Positions 12,052-21,591 of a stretch of 64,000 nucleotides of DNA are shown piece by piece. The translations under genes and the position numbers were made by a program. The notes beneath the pieces were generated by a model. It ran no database searches. It saw only the letters and a program-made list of their open reading frames with translations, and was not told the origin of the DNA. Origin of the DNA: an uncultured Pelagibacteraceae bacterium (lineage in GTDB: Bacteria; Pseudomonadota; Alphaproteobacteria; Pelagibacterales; Pelagibacteraceae). Location: NCBI GenBank assembly GCA_902522115.1, contig CABYUV010000004.1:16454-80453 (forward strand), in the 5' to 3' direction. Position 1 is the first letter of the stretch. Every line of letters begins with the position of its first letter.

Positions 12052-12798
12052 TTAATTTTTATGCTTAACCATAGCTGAATGAGCTAAAATTAAGTTAGGA
12101 TCTAAAAATATTTTTGAGGATTTTACGTTTTCAAATGATTTGAATGCAAAAATTGCAATAGGAAGCTCTGTACAACCTAAAATAATTTTTTTACATCTCA
12201 TTTTAATTAAGGAATTAATTGCAGGTTTAATTGCTTTTGCAGCGGCTTTCACATTTCCCATTTTAACTAATTTAATAGCTTTATTAACTGATAATTTTTG
12301 TATTTTTTGAGATGGATGCATTAATTGATAATGTTTGTCGAAAAATTTTTTATAAACCCCGGTTTTAAGAGTACCCTCAGTTGCAAGGAGACCAACTTTA
12401 GAGTTTTTTTTACATTTTTTTTTAGTAAATTTTAAAACTTCTTTTGGCATATTAATTATTGGAATTTTGATTTTATTTTGTAAATCATCAAACCAATAAT
12501 GGGCTGTATTACAAGGTATTACTATAAATTTACATTTATTCTTTTCTAGAAGTTTGCAACCTTTAAGCAAACTCTTTAAAACTTTGTTATATTTTTCTTT
12601 ACTTTTCTTATTTGTAGATTTATTTGAAAGATTTTTAGTTTGAGAACCTATAGACTCAGGCCTACCTGGAATATTTGATTTGTTATAAAGTAAAAATAGT
12701 GGATACTCTTGATCAATCTTTCCTCTATTTAGAACCGCAAGCTTGTTACAAAAATCAAGACCAGCTTGAGTTCCCATTCCACCTAAAATCCCAATCAT
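12052..12798 (-). CDS. Aspartate/glutamate racemase family protein
   Basis: IGILGGMGTQAGLDF, IPCNTAHYW, ILGCTELPI. Confidence 0.9.
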   Translation of the reverse strand: MIGILGGMGTQAGLDFCNKLAVLNRGKIDQEYPLFLLYNKSNIPGRPESIGSQTKNLSNKSTNKKSKEKYNKVLKSLLKGCKLLEKNKCKFIVIPCNTAHYWFDDLQNKIKIPIINMPKEVLKFTKKKCKKNSKVGLLATEGTLKTGVYKKFFDKHYQLMHPSQKIQKLSVNKAIKLVKMGNVKAAAKAIKPAINSLIKMRCKKIILGCTELPIAIFAFKSFENVKSSKIFLDPNLILAHSAMVKHKN

Positions 12799-12875
12799 AT
12801 TTTGATTAATTTATAAATTTTTTATTTAATTTTTATACTTAATAATTGTGTTTAAAGTTAGTTTTTAAATAAGGA

Positions 12876-12922
12876 ATTGGCTGAATATTTAGTTGTTATT
12901 ACAAATTAAATTTTCAGCCAAT
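12876..12922 (-). terminator. Inverted repeat downstream of the cold-shock gene, possible terminator
   Basis: ATTGGCTGAA (12876-12885) and TTCAGCCAAT (12913-12922) are exact reverse complements around a 27-nt loop. Confidence 0.5.
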
Positions 12923-12935
12923 AGGAAGTGTGAAA

Positions 12936-13142
12936 TTATGCAGTTTTTAAGTTAACTGCTGAAGGACCTTTAGGACCATCTTCAACATCGAAAGTCAAAG
13001 CTTGACCCTCATCTAAACCGTTCATACCAGCATCTCTTACTGCTGAAACATGTACAAACACATCTTTTTCTTTATCTTCTCTTTCAATAAAACCAAAACC
13101 TTTGGTTGGATTGAACCATTTTACTTTACCTTGTAGACTCAT
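12936..13142 (-). CDS. Cold-shock protein, CspA family
   Basis: [25 protein letters not shown]. Confidence 0.96.
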   Translation of the reverse strand: MSLQGKVKWFNPTKGFGFIEREDKEKDVFVHVSAVRDAGMNGLDEGQALTFDVEDGPKGPSAVNLKTA

Positions 13143-13258
13143 ATTTATCTTCTTACTTTTTGTTATATTTAATTATTACTTATAATTAAGTAATATTGGC
13201 TTTCTTTAGATTTTATTGGGTTTTGTCAACAAAATAGATCAACTATTGAAATAATTTT

Positions 13259-13726
13259 TTAAATATCATCAATAAGCATAGTTAAATAAACAGAATTAAT
13301 GTCTTCTTTGTAGTGTGCAAAAGGTTCGCATATAGTAAAACCAGTTTTTTTGAAAAGTTTTCTTGCTGGTATAAAAAAATCACTTGCTCCTGTTTCAATA
13401 CTTAATCTTTTTATGTTAAGCTTTTTAGCTTCGTTGATTAAATGATTAATTACGTTGGTCCCGTATCCTTGATTTCTAAAATCATCATGAATTCTTATAG
13501 ATTTAAATTCTCCATGTTCTTTATCTAAAAATTTTAAAGCACCACAACCGATCAGTTTTTCATCTTTCCATAAACTCCAAAATTTAATTGATGGTACTTT
13601 TAAACCAGGAATATCTAAGACGTGAGCACTTCCTTCTGGGGACGCAGCTCTAAGCTCAATAAAATGTTTGCTCAGAAGCTCATTAACTTTTGGATTATCA
13701 AAATTACCTTCTATTGAATTTAACAT
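13259..13726 (-). CDS. GNAT family N-acetyltransferase
   Basis: IRIHDDFRNQGYGTNVINHL acetyl-CoA binding motif. Confidence 0.88.
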   Translation of the reverse strand: MLNSIEGNFDNPKVNELLSKHFIELRAASPEGSAHVLDIPGLKVPSIKFWSLWKDEKLIGCGALKFLDKEHGEFKSIRIHDDFRNQGYGTNVINHLINEAKKLNIKRLSIETGASDFFIPARKLFKKTGFTICEPFAHYKEDINSVYLTMLIDDI

Positions 13727-14773
13727 TTATATTAAAGTCGTGATATGACCCATTTTTCTTTTTTCTTTTATATCTTTTTTTAAATAATCAAAGAAAAACT
13801 CATTTTCATTAAATTTTTGCATTTTTCTAAAATGGTTAATTTGATCGCCAAGCAAATTCATCATTTTAGCATTAGATATTTTTTTTAAAGGAATTTGTTC
13901 TAAACCGCACACAGCTCTAACATGATTTTCAAATTGACTCACATTAAAAGCATTTATTGTAAGATGTCCTGAGTTATGTACTCTAGGTGCAATCTCATTA
14001 ACATAAAGATTATCATTTCTATCAATAAAAAATTCTACACATAAAGTTCCTACATATTTAAGTTCTTCAGCAATTAAGATTGCCCAATCTTTAGATTGAT
14101 TAAAAATTTTTTCATTAATTTCAGCAGGTATTTTTGAATATTTTAAAATTTGATCTTCGTGAGTGTTTTCTATTGGTTCATAAATTTCATATTTATTATT
14201 ACTAAACCTCGTAATAATAATTGAAATCTCTTTTTTTAACTTTACAAGTTTTTCAAGAATATATCCTTTTGAAAAATCTATATTCAATGAATTAAGTTCA
14301 TTACTTGATTTAATTGGATATTGACCTTTGCCATCATAACCAAGTGTTGTTGTTTTTAATATTCCTGGCAAGAAGTCTTCTAAAGCATCTATTTCAGATT
14401 TTTTTTCAATCGAAACATATCTGGTTGTTCTAATATTCAATTTATTAATAAAATCTTTTTCAGCCAATCGATGTTGAATTAATCTGTTAACAGAAGGTTT
14501 TGGTAAAACAGGTTTAAATTTGTTAATTTCATTTAATGTTTCAAATGGAATATTTTCAAATTCATAAGTTAATACATCAATCTGATTTATAAATTCTGAT
14601 ATTTTTTCTTTATCTTCATAATTTCCAGTAACAAATTGATTACTAAAATTTTGTGCTGGTGCATCTATGTCATCAGAAAAAACAACAGTTTTAACATTTA
14701 GCTTTTTAGCTGCTATTGCTAGCATACTTCCAAGTTGACCACCTCCAATAATACCAAGAGTAATTTCTGACAT
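13727..14773 (-). CDS. purK: 5-(carboxyamino)imidazole ribonucleotide synthase
   Basis: IGGGQLGSMLAIAAKKL, ATP-grasp region, NEIAPRVHNSGHLTINA; next to purE. Confidence 0.95.
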   Translation of the reverse strand: MSEITLGIIGGGQLGSMLAIAAKKLNVKTVVFSDDIDAPAQNFSNQFVTGNYEDKEKISEFINQIDVLTYEFENIPFETLNEINKFKPVLPKPSVNRLIQHRLAEKDFINKLNIRTTRYVSIEKKSEIDALEDFLPGILKTTTLGYDGKGQYPIKSSNELNSLNIDFSKGYILEKLVKLKKEISIIITRFSNNKYEIYEPIENTHEDQILKYSKIPAEINEKIFNQSKDWAILIAEELKYVGTLCVEFFIDRNDNLYVNEIAPRVHNSGHLTINAFNVSQFENHVRAVCGLEQIPLKKISNAKMMNLLGDQINHFRKMQKFNENEFFFDYLKKDIKEKRKMGHITTLI

Positions 14774-14774
14774 T

Positions 14775-15278
14775 TTATTTTGGAGATTTCTTTACAGATT
14801 TAGTTTGTGATCTTCTAAAATTTTTAAGCTTTTTTTGAACATTTAAATTATTATTAGCAATTATTGCTGCAGCCAATAAAGCAGCATTAATGGCTCCGTC
14901 CTCTCCTATAGCAAGTGTTCCTACAGGTATTCCTTTAGGCATTTGTGCAATTGATAACAAACTATCTAAGCCTTTAAGTTTTTTACTTTCAATTGGAACA
15001 CCAAGTACTGGCAAATGTGTAAGTGCTGATATCATACCTGGAAGATGAGCAGATCCTCCAGCACCTGCAATTATTACTCCTATATGATTTTGCTCAACTT
15101 TTGCAGCATATTCATACATTCTTTTAGGAGTTCTGTGAGCAGATATAATTTTTGTTTCAAATGAAACTCCAATTTTTTTTAGGGTTTTTTCGGCCAGTTT
15201 CATTACTTTATAGTCAGATTGACTTCCCATTATAATTGAAACTTTTAATTTACTATTTTTTTTCATGAAAATGATCAA
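14775..15278 (-). CDS. purE: 5-(carboxyamino)imidazole ribonucleotide mutase
   Basis: IIMGSQSDYKVM, SAHRTPKRM, AGAGGSAHLPGMISALT. Confidence 0.96.
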   Translation of the reverse strand: MIIFMKKNSKLKVSIIMGSQSDYKVMKLAEKTLKKIGVSFETKIISAHRTPKRMYEYAAKVEQNHIGVIIAGAGGSAHLPGMISALTHLPVLGVPIESKKLKGLDSLLSIAQMPKGIPVGTLAIGEDGAINAALLAAAIIANNNLNVQKKLKNFRRSQTKSVKKSPK

Positions 15279-15337
15279 TCTGTTTATTTCAAAATTAACT
15301 TAAAATTTCAATAAAATTAATAGTATTTAAATACATA

Positions 15338-16324
15338 TTGATTAGAGTTAAGCATACTATGAATTATAAAATCGATAATCTGCAATATTGCAATTGGTCT
15401 AGAAAAATTTTTGAGATTAATAGATCTGCTGGCTTAGATGCAGTCCACGTTACCATTGTTTATCATGAAGATTTTGATGAATTGCAACTCGAAATAAAAA
15501 AATGGGAAAAACTGTTTCATGAGAACTCTGATTTAATTTTTCCTGGCAAAAGTTATAGAGACATTGATAAAGCTAATAAAGAAAACAAAACCGCAATATA
15601 TTTTGGATTTCAGAATTGTTCACCAATTGAAGATGACATAAAGCTTGTTGAAAAGGTTCATCAATTAGGATGTAGATTTATGCAACTTACTTATAATAAC
15701 CAATCTTTGCTAGCAACAGGCTGTTACGAAAAAGAAGATAGTGGAGTCACAAATTTTGGACGTGAAGTTATAAGAGAAATGAATAGAGTTGGCCTTGTGA
15801 TCGATATGTCACATTCTGCAGAAAAAAGCACTCTAGATGCAATTGAGTTAAGTGAAAAACCAATAGTAATTACTCACGCTAATCCTTCTTTTTGGCATCC
15901 AGCTAAAAGAAATAAATCTTCAGAATTATTAAAAATTTTAAGTGATAGTGGTGGTATGTTAGGGCTATCATTATACCCTCATCATTTGAAAGATAATACA
16001 AATTGTAGTTTAGATAGTTTTTGTGAAATGGTTGCAAAAACGATTGAAATTATGGATGTAACAAAAATAGGAATAGGATCTGATCTTTGTTTAGATCATC
16101 CAGACACAGTTGTTGAATGGATGAGAAATGGATCTTGGTCTAAAAGTAAAAATTTTGGTGAAGGCTCAAAAAAAAAACCAGGTTTTCCAAAACAACCCGA
16201 TTGGTTTCTTGATGCAAGAGGGTTCTCCAATATTGAAAAAGGACTTAAAAAAGTAGGTTTTTCAGATACCGAGACACATGGAATACTTGGAAATAACTGG
16301 TACAATTTTTATAAATCAATTTAA
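15338..16324 (+). CDS. Membrane dipeptidase-like (peptidase M19) protein
   Basis: GFQNCSPIEDD, VIDMSHSAEKS, ITHANPSFW, IGIGSDLCLDH. Confidence 0.85.
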   Translation: MIRVKHTMNYKIDNLQYCNWSRKIFEINRSAGLDAVHVTIVYHEDFDELQLEIKKWEKLFHENSDLIFPGKSYRDIDKANKENKTAIYFGFQNCSPIEDDIKLVEKVHQLGCRFMQLTYNNQSLLATGCYEKEDSGVTNFGREVIREMNRVGLVIDMSHSAEKSTLDAIELSEKPIVITHANPSFWHPAKRNKSSELLKILSDSGGMLGLSLYPHHLKDNTNCSLDSFCEMVAKTIEIMDVTKIGIGSDLCLDHPDTVVEWMRNGSWSKSKNFGEGSKKKPGFPKQPDWFLDARGFSNIEKGLKKVGFSDTETHGILGNNWYNFYKSI

Positions 16325-16326
16325 TT

Positions 16327-17988
16327 ATGAAAGTTGAATTAAGAGACCCAAACAAGATAATGAAATTATCAAGGCTAGGATCATTTCATCAATCAAAATT
16401 ATCTTTTTTAAGAAGTTTCCTTAATGAATTTAAAGAATGGGAATATAAAAGAGATTTATTTAACTTAAATGAAAATGGTATTGGAGAAGCTGTTTATTCA
16501 TTTAAAAAAAGTAAAAGGGTTTATTCTTTAATTTGTTTTGCAAATGAGATTAAAGATGAAGAAAGATCAGATAGAGTTATCGCTACAAAATGGGATGCAG
16601 CATTCACATTACATGATGGAGTTCCCACAAAAAAAGACATTGAAAGATTAAAAAATGAAGTTCCAAAACAAGAGGTTGGCAGACTTTCTTATAAAGAATT
16701 AACTTTATCTAGAGCAAACAAATCAGTAAGAATTTATAATCACGTAGTTGAAAGTTTGAGCAAAGGTCAGCAGCCAGATTTAAACTTATTATCAAAAGTA
16801 GGTTATTTATATAGAACTACGGCAGTATATGGCTCGGGTAAATTTGGTCTTGCAGATCGGTTTAGAATTAAAAATCGTAAAGAAATTAATGGTCCATTTA
16901 GATTAGAAATGATGTTGGTTTATTTGGTTAGACAGTTTACTTTTGATCAAGTTAATCATGTTGCTTATCATAAAAATCCAAAGACAGCTGTTAAGTTAGA
17001 TGATAATATTTGTAAAAATTTGGGAATTGGTAATTCCACAGGTCTAGGTATGGCTCCTTTTATAGTTAATCACCCAACTCTACTTAATAATTGGATTTTA
17101 AGTAGAGAAAGGGCGCTTAAAAAAATTAGACAAATTAAAGATGTAAAAAGTCAAGATAGAAATTTGTTTATAGATTGTGTAAAAAAGTCATTAAGAAATG
17201 TTACAAGTTGGAATACTGATAGCGAATATCAACAAAAAAAAATTTCTTCGTTATTAAAGGATGTTGAAAAATTCTTAAATTTTATAGATAAAGATTTTAA
17301 TTTTGAGACTGAATATCCTTTTAATAAAATATATCAATGGTTAGAGGATAATACTTGCGAGGAATGTATTGAATACATTGTTTCAATAATGATGGAACCA
17401 TATAACGATATTGTAAATCCTTTAGTAAAAGAAATGAGCTCAGATGAAGAAAAATATTTTAATATCCCAACATATAGAAAAGTTGAAGAATTACGGAATA
17501 TCATTGAAGCAAAGTATCCTAATATTCTAGATATTAATTTTGAGGAAAAAGAAAATAATAAAAACTTTTGGTTTATTTCAAAAAATAAAGAAGAGCCTAG
17601 ATTAGCTGATCGTTTTGAAGAGCATGGATCTGAATTAGAACAGCCTTTAGCAATAGCGAGAGACATAAAAAAACTTTATGACAAATTATTAGTCTCAAAA
17701 AATAGTTTAACTATTGCAGAGTTTTTAACATCAAATTCTGAATTAAGACATGTTGTAAGGAGAGCGTTCATTGTGGAAAAATTTCCTTATTCAGAAATAC
17801 AAGATAATACAATTGGCAAAGATTTAATACCAATTGATATGCTCAGATTGAAATTGTCTTTTTTTGGGGCATTAAAATTTGATCCACGATCTGACAAATG
17901 GTTAAGAATTTGTATGTTCCAAGGAGCTCCACTTCCAAATGAGCTAAAAAATTATGATGAGCATTGGGTATATAAAACCAATATTTAA
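16327..17988 (+). CDS. Large conserved hypothetical protein (553 aa)
   Basis: Long intact ORF 2 nt after the M19 stop; no domain recognised. Confidence 0.8.
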   Translation: MKVELRDPNKIMKLSRLGSFHQSKLSFLRSFLNEFKEWEYKRDLFNLNENGIGEAVYSFKKSKRVYSLICFANEIKDEERSDRVIATKWDAAFTLHDGVPTKKDIERLKNEVPKQEVGRLSYKELTLSRANKSVRIYNHVVESLSKGQQPDLNLLSKVGYLYRTTAVYGSGKFGLADRFRIKNRKEINGPFRLEMMLVYLVRQFTFDQVNHVAYHKNPKTAVKLDDNICKNLGIGNSTGLGMAPFIVNHPTLLNNWILSRERALKKIRQIKDVKSQDRNLFIDCVKKSLRNVTSWNTDSEYQQKKISSLLKDVEKFLNFIDKDFNFETEYPFNKIYQWLEDNTCEECIEYIVSIMMEPYNDIVNPLVKEMSSDEEKYFNIPTYRKVEELRNIIEAKYPNILDINFEEKENNKNFWFISKNKEEPRLADRFEEHGSELEQPLAIARDIKKLYDKLLVSKNSLTIAEFLTSNSELRHVVRRAFIVEKFPYSEIQDNTIGKDLIPIDMLRLKLSFFGALKFDPRSDKWLRICMFQGAPLPNELKNYDEHWVYKTNI

Positions 17989-17990
17989 TA

Positions 17991-18599
17991 ATGAAATCAC
18001 TGAGTGAAATTGAAACTACCGTAAAAAGAGCATCAAAAGCAGTAGGATATTCTTGGGGAGTTTCTGAGGAAACAGGAAAAAGTATAAGGTTGTTAGAGCT
18101 ATTTGGTTTACCGGGTATTAAGCACATTAATGAATATTTTAGTGAAAAAAATAAAACCAAATTTGAAAATTTAAATTTAATTAGTGAAAATAACTCTTCA
18201 TCAAAGCCTTATTGTCCAATTAATTTAGGAGTAAGTTTTTTAGATCAAATAAATGTTTTAGAAAATTTAAAAAAAATTGAATTTAAAAATGTTGCTTATC
18301 CAATTATTTTTATTTCTTTCATAAGTCGTTCATCAGAAATTATTGGGAAAAAAATCTATGTGAAAATAGACGAAAAAAAAATTTTACTAAATTTAAATGT
18401 AAATATTAGTTCAAATTTTATCTATCAAGAATTTCCAAAGATAGCGAATGCAATTGAGGTTAATCTACTTGAAAATGAAGACAATTTTACAGATGATGAA
18501 TGGAATAATTTATACAAGTTATCTGAAGATACTTTTGTTGAAGAAAGTGATAGTTTAAAAGAGGGTGCAGCAGGTGCTGGTTTAACAGATAATGATTGA
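17991..18599 (+). CDS. DUF3726-like protein
   Basis: N-terminus SLSEIETTVKRASKAVGYSWGVSEETGKSIRLLELFG matches my recollection of DUF3726; 2 nt after the preceding stop. Confidence 0.6.
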   Translation: MKSLSEIETTVKRASKAVGYSWGVSEETGKSIRLLELFGLPGIKHINEYFSEKNKTKFENLNLISENNSSSKPYCPINLGVSFLDQINVLENLKKIEFKNVAYPIIFISFISRSSEIIGKKIYVKIDEKKILLNLNVNISSNFIYQEFPKIANAIEVNLLENEDNFTDDEWNNLYKLSEDTFVEESDSLKEGAAGAGLTDND

Positions 18600-18759
18600 T
18601 GAAAATGAAGATAAAAACCTTAAGGTAGATACCGAAGAATTAAATAATATTTGTGACGAATGCAAACAGGAGGACGAAAGTGTTAGTCAAAATTTGATAC
18701 TTACTGGATTTAAATTATGTAAATCTTGTAGATTATCAAAAACTATTTTTCCACTTTAA
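18592..18759 (+). CDS. 55-aa CxxC...CxxC miniprotein (putative zinc ribbon)
   Basis: Absent from ORF track (<60 aa). ATG at 18592 overlaps the preceding gene's end: MIDENEDKNLKVDTEELNNICDECKQEDESVSQNLILTGFKLCKSCRLSKTIFPL*. Confidence 0.65.
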   Translation: MIDENEDKNLKVDTEELNNICDECKQEDESVSQNLILTGFKLCKSCRLSKTIFPL

Positions 18760-19301
18760 CTAATTTGACTAACAGGTAGCATATTCATTCTGCTCATAAC
18801 GAATGAAATAGATAAAAAAGCAATAATTAAAAATGATAAAAGTATTATTCCAAAGGATTTAAAATTAGATTTTAAACTCAATACTTGTTTAGTTGAAATT
18901 ATTAAACCTGCAAAAATCCAAAACTGGGTAAGAAAAATTATTGGTATCATTAAATCTGGTGTCACAGCAAAAAATCTTAGCAAACCTGGTGCATGCGCAA
19001 AACCAACCGCTGTTAATACTTTTTTGAAAGAAACTTTGGTTTGCTTATCAGGAAATAATTTTACCCCAATTACAAAAATAAAAATTGCCCATATTAGCCA
19101 AGTAACTATTGCAGTTAAACCAGACATCGCGATAGCAGTTTTAATTATAGTATTTGCAGCTACTGCTCCAGCGATACCATCCAGTATCATTATAATCCCA
19201 GCAAAGTATATTGATGCTTCCCCAAAATTTTTATTATCCGAATAAAGGGTTTTGTCTAATTTTATTGACTTAAAAATTATATTTAAAAATTCAGCAAACA
19301 T
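18756..19301 (-). CDS. Yip1-like/YIPF membrane protein
   Basis: Multiple hydrophobic helices; VGFAHAPGLLRFF typical of Yip1-domain proteins. Confidence 0.7.
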   Translation of the reverse strand: MFAEFLNIIFKSIKLDKTLYSDNKNFGEASIYFAGIIMILDGIAGAVAANTIIKTAIAMSGLTAIVTWLIWAIFIFVIGVKLFPDKQTKVSFKKVLTAVGFAHAPGLLRFFAVTPDLMIPIIFLTQFWIFAGLIISTKQVLSLKSNFKSFGIILLSFLIIAFLSISFVMSRMNMLPVSQIS

Positions 19302-19411
19302 TAATTTTTTTTATTTTTATTATTTTGAGCTCTATAAGAAACAATTAATGGAAATATTATTAAAGCAATAGCGATGATAATGCAAACTGCTATTAGAAAA
19401 CTTTTAGTCAT
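19301..19411 (-). CDS. Small single-pass membrane protein (36 aa)
   Basis: Not in ORF track: MTKSFLIAVCIIIAIALIIFPLIVSYRAQNNKNKKN*; stop overlaps the Yip1-like start codon. Confidence 0.45.
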   Translation of the reverse strand: MTKSFLIAVCIIIAIALIIFPLIVSYRAQNNKNKKN

Positions 19412-19422
19412 TAAAATTGAAA

Positions 19423-19446
19423 AGGGGAGCTTAAATTAGCTCCCCT
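19423..19446 (-). terminator. Intrinsic terminator-like hairpin after the GcvT/DmdA-like gene
   Basis: AGGGGAGCT-TAAATT-AGCTCCCCT perfect stem, T-rich on the minus-strand downstream side. Confidence 0.8.
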
Positions 19447-19455
19447 AATTAAATT

Positions 19456-20814
19456 TTAGCCTTTTACAACTTCTCTAGTATTTGCGTTGAAAGACTCTTT
19501 GAACGGAATATCCACAACTACAGCATCTACAGGTGTTCCTGGAGTATCTGAGTATTTTTCTGGAAGATGAACTTTAAACTTAGTCCCAACTTTATTTTTT
19601 GGAAATCCATTAGGGTTTAAAGTTCCATCAAACGGAACGTATCCCATAGCAATATTGGTTTTCTTTTCCGGATGCCACCATGGCGAAGTAAGAAATCCAA
19701 CTGGGTCTCCACCATTTTCTGGTGATACTAGCCAAAAGTCTGGTGCATAATCGTCAATTGGTTTACCGCCTAACTCCATTCCAACTAATTGAAGTTTATA
19801 GGGTTTTTTTCCAGCCTTTATGTCTGCTCCCATTTTCTCCAAAGCAGCTTTACCAACATAATCAGCTTTTTTATTCCATTCACCTTTACCAGATAATGAA
19901 ACTTGATAACCTAAATTACATTGAAAAGGATTATGTTGTTGATCCATGTCTTGTCCCCAAGAAAGAATACCTGCTTGTATTCTTCTATGGTGTGCAGGTG
20001 CAATAACCATCAATTTATGTTTTTTTCCTGCATCTAATACTGCATTCCACATATCTTCAGCATATAAAGTTGCATTTCTTAAATAAATCTCATAACCAGC
20101 TTCTCCTGAAAAACCAGATTGAGAAATTACACAACTTCTTCCCCCAACTGTTGCTTCTGCTAACCCATAGAAAGGCATATTATCAAAATCAACTTGGTCA
20201 CCACAAAGATCTTGCATTAATGCTTTTGATTTAGGACCTTGAATTTGTACTGGACATGCATCTATTTCCTCAATTGTACAATTAAATCTTCCATCTGCAT
20301 TTACACCTTGTAAATACATTCCAATATCAGAATCTGACAATGAAAACCAAAATTCATCTTCTGAAATTCTTAAAAGAATTGGATCATTTAAAACTCCACC
20401 GTAAGCATTACATAATATTACATATCTTGCTCTCATAGGAGAAATTTTTGTTGCATCTCTAGTGATAACGTAGTCAGTAAATTTTTCTGCATCTGGACCT
20501 TTAACTCTTATTTGTCTTTCAACAGCTACATTCCACATTGTTACGTGGTTAACGATTGCATCGTACTCAACCATTGCTCCACCATCTTCAGGTTTTACGT
20601 AACCTCTTGGGTGATAAATTCGATTGTATACAGTTGCTCTCCAACAACCTGCCTGCATTGATAAATGCCAATAAGGTGATTTTCTCACCCTTGTTGAAAT
20701 TAATAATTCAACTTTAGTTGGCCCACTTTGTCTTAAATTATATGGTACTTCTCTGTCTGATTGATCAACAGAGGTAACATGTTGTACTTTAGTATAGTCA
20801 AATTCTTTAGACAT
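19456..20814 (-). CDS. GcvT-family aminomethyltransferase/demethylase, DmdA-like
   Basis: SPYWHLSMQAGCWRATVYNRIYHPRGY, MWNVAVERQIRVKGPDAEKFTDYVITRD, SQSGFSGEAGYEIYLR; similar in plan to DmdA but divergent and longer (452 aa). Confidence 0.8.
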   Translation of the reverse strand: MSKEFDYTKVQHVTSVDQSDREVPYNLRQSGPTKVELLISTRVRKSPYWHLSMQAGCWRATVYNRIYHPRGYVKPEDGGAMVEYDAIVNHVTMWNVAVERQIRVKGPDAEKFTDYVITRDATKISPMRARYVILCNAYGGVLNDPILLRISEDEFWFSLSDSDIGMYLQGVNADGRFNCTIEEIDACPVQIQGPKSKALMQDLCGDQVDFDNMPFYGLAEATVGGRSCVISQSGFSGEAGYEIYLRNATLYAEDMWNAVLDAGKKHKLMVIAPAHHRRIQAGILSWGQDMDQQHNPFQCNLGYQVSLSGKGEWNKKADYVGKAALEKMGADIKAGKKPYKLQLVGMELGGKPIDDYAPDFWLVSPENGGDPVGFLTSPWWHPEKKTNIAMGYVPFDGTLNPNGFPKNKVGTKFKVHLPEKYSDTPGTPVDAVVVDIPFKESFNANTREVVKG

Positions 20815-21535
20815 AACTATTCTCCTTCAACCACTTGTTAGTTTCCTTCAAGCCGCCGAATGTATAAATGTGGAAGTTATCAGTATGCGATTTAACTTTC
20901 CCAATTAAATCATTAGGGTCTTTAGGTTTCAATAAATCTAATGCCTTAGTAAAATTAGATTTAAGAAAGTTAATGGAATTTTTTGCCCCTACAATATTAG
21001 CAAACTTAATTAAGCTAGATATTTTTAAAGGTCCAGTAATTCCCACATGCACTGGTACGCTTTGTTTAGAAATAAAGTCTATAATAGGCTGAGGATCTAG
21101 CAACCATTGAGTTACGATGTAGTCAGCATAAGGCTTTTTATCTATCATAGCTTTTTCTAAATCTGAGTCGGATATATCAGGACTCCCCTCGGGATGTCCA
21201 GCAATTCCTATTTTCATTTTTTCAAAATAACCTGTCTCTAAAAGTTGAAATGAACTATCAAATTTACCTGCTGGCTCTCTTCCACCTCCAATAATTAAAG
21301 CTTGCTTTACTCCTCCATCTTTGCACCTAGAAATGTAATCTTTTAGTTCTTTTTCATCATGCATTGATCTAGCAGGGAAATGAGGTACAGGGTTAAATCC
21401 TTTTTTTACAAGCTCAACTGCTTTATCAGCAGTCTCTCTGTAATCACCTCCAGGTAGCATTGTAATGTATATGTCTGACAATGCTGGGACTGCATCTACC
21501 TCAGTTTTAGGTCCTATTTCTAATGAAAAATTCAT
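20807..21535 (-). CDS. Methylenetetrahydrofolate reductase (MetF)-like protein
   Basis: FSLEIGPKTE, FNPVPHFPARS, IIGGGREPAG, IVTQWLLDPQPIIDF; overlaps the GcvT-like start. Confidence 0.8.
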   Translation of the reverse strand: MNFSLEIGPKTEVDAVPALSDIYITMLPGGDYRETADKAVELVKKGFNPVPHFPARSMHDEKELKDYISRCKDGGVKQALIIGGGREPAGKFDSSFQLLETGYFEKMKIGIAGHPEGSPDISDSDLEKAMIDKKPYADYIVTQWLLDPQPIIDFISKQSVPVHVGITGPLKISSLIKFANIVGAKNSINFLKSNFTKALDLLKPKDPNDLIGKVKSHTDNFHIYTFGGLKETNKWLKENSYV

Positions 21536-21591
21536 AATGAAATCTTTATTTATTTTGAGATATGAGTCTAGAAAATTCGATTGAGACTAAT

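Noticed and set aside
19456-20814. Calling this gene dmdA
   Set aside because: Same overall family plan, but the sequence differs clearly from the Pelagibacter DmdA I recall; naming it would overstate substrate knowledge.
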